A stretch of DNA of 7,372 nt. Origin: Chloroflexia bacterium (lineage in GTDB: Bacteria; Chloroflexota; Chloroflexia; Thermomicrobiales; UBA6265). A program made the position numbers and the translations under genes. Shown piece after piece: positions 7,167-7,372 of the stretch (positions within the stretch are counted from its first letter, which is position 1; each line of letters begins with the position of its first letter). The stretch spans positions 1-7,372 of the forward strand of contig JACCUV010000201.1 of NCBI GenBank assembly GCA_013698495.1, read 5' to 3'. Below the pieces are notes generated by a model that had not been told where the DNA came from, did no database searches, and saw only the letters and a list, made by a program, of their open reading frames with translations.

Positions 7167-7372
7167 ATGCCGCACAAGCCCAAATTATCGGATCAGGACG
7201 AGCAACTCACCGGCGAGAGACTGCAACGCGTGCTTGCCGCGTGGGGAGTCGCCAGTCGCCGCGCCTCGGAGGAGATGATCGCCGCCGGGCGGATATCGGT
7301 GAATGGCGCGGTCGTCTCGGAGATGGGCACGCGCGTCGACCCCGTCAACGATGAGATCCGGGTCGATGGCCG
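7167..7372 (+). CDS. RsuA/RluB-type pseudouridine synthase, N-terminal S4 domain (partial, runs off the window)
   Basis: Only 68 complete codons are visible. Residues 16-47 form an S4 RNA-binding domain: GERLQRVLAAWGVASRR, then a helix with two glutamates, then GRISVNG. The continuation with TRVDP and EIRVDG is the standard end of that domain in the RsuA/RluB/RluF family, which isomerises single uridines in ribosomal RNA to pseudouridine. The catalytic domain with its Asp lies beyond the window, so the target base and exact subfamily (RluB on 23S rRNA is most usual for this neighbourhood) cannot be fixed. The start is the ATG 3 bp after the carboxypeptidase stop codon. It is likely co-transcribed with that gene and looks like a core gene unrelated to the protease/MBL unit. 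Confidence 0.9.
   Translation, partial: MPHKPKLSDQDEQLTGERLQRVLAAWGVASRRASEEMIAAGRISVNGAVVSEMGTRVDPVNDEIRVDG

Overview
This is a GC-rich bacterial window in which all four supported genes lie on the + strand. No RNA genes, CRISPR arrays, insertion sequences or transposase fragments were seen. The closing gene pair (a penicillin-binding-protein-type D-Ala-D-Ala carboxypeptidase followed at once by an RsuA/RluB-type pseudouridine synthase), the high GC and the frequent GTG/ATG starts would suit a high-GC lineage such as Chloroflexota (Thermomicrobia-like) or a relative. That taxonomic call is a weak inference, because no phylogenetic marker is complete here.

Region 1 (1-5777) is a two-gene unit. 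The first gene encodes a very large (1330 aa) protein without a signal peptide. It fuses two complete-looking proteases of unrelated mechanism: an N-terminal subtilisin-like (S8) serine protease with an intact Asp185/His243/Asn339/Ser407 set, and a C-terminal thermolysin-like (gluzincin) zinc protease with H858-E859-x-x-H862 plus E885 and D889. Fourteen bases later, behind a strong ribosome binding site and a GTG start, comes a 589 aa ComEC-like metallo-beta-lactamase-fold hydrolase with a roughly 280-residue insertion in its core. The spacing implies one transcript. The pairing of a cytosolic multi-protease with a ComEC-like MBL protein resembles the effector/processing part of bacterial conflict (anti-phage or regulated cell death) systems. 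No sensor such as a STAND NTPase is visible in the window, so this remains a hypothesis.

Region 2 (5778-5942) is a 165 bp gap with a short GC-rich hairpin just after the MBL stop codon and a possible -10 box about 40 bp before the next gene. It looks like the junction between the accessory unit and housekeeping DNA.

Region 3 (5943-7372) holds the exported cell-wall D,D-carboxypeptidase (SxxK, SGN and KTG motifs all present) and, 3 bp after its stop codon, the start of an S4-domain rRNA pseudouridine synthase that runs off the window. These two look like ordinary core genes and probably have no functional link to the protease/MBL pair.
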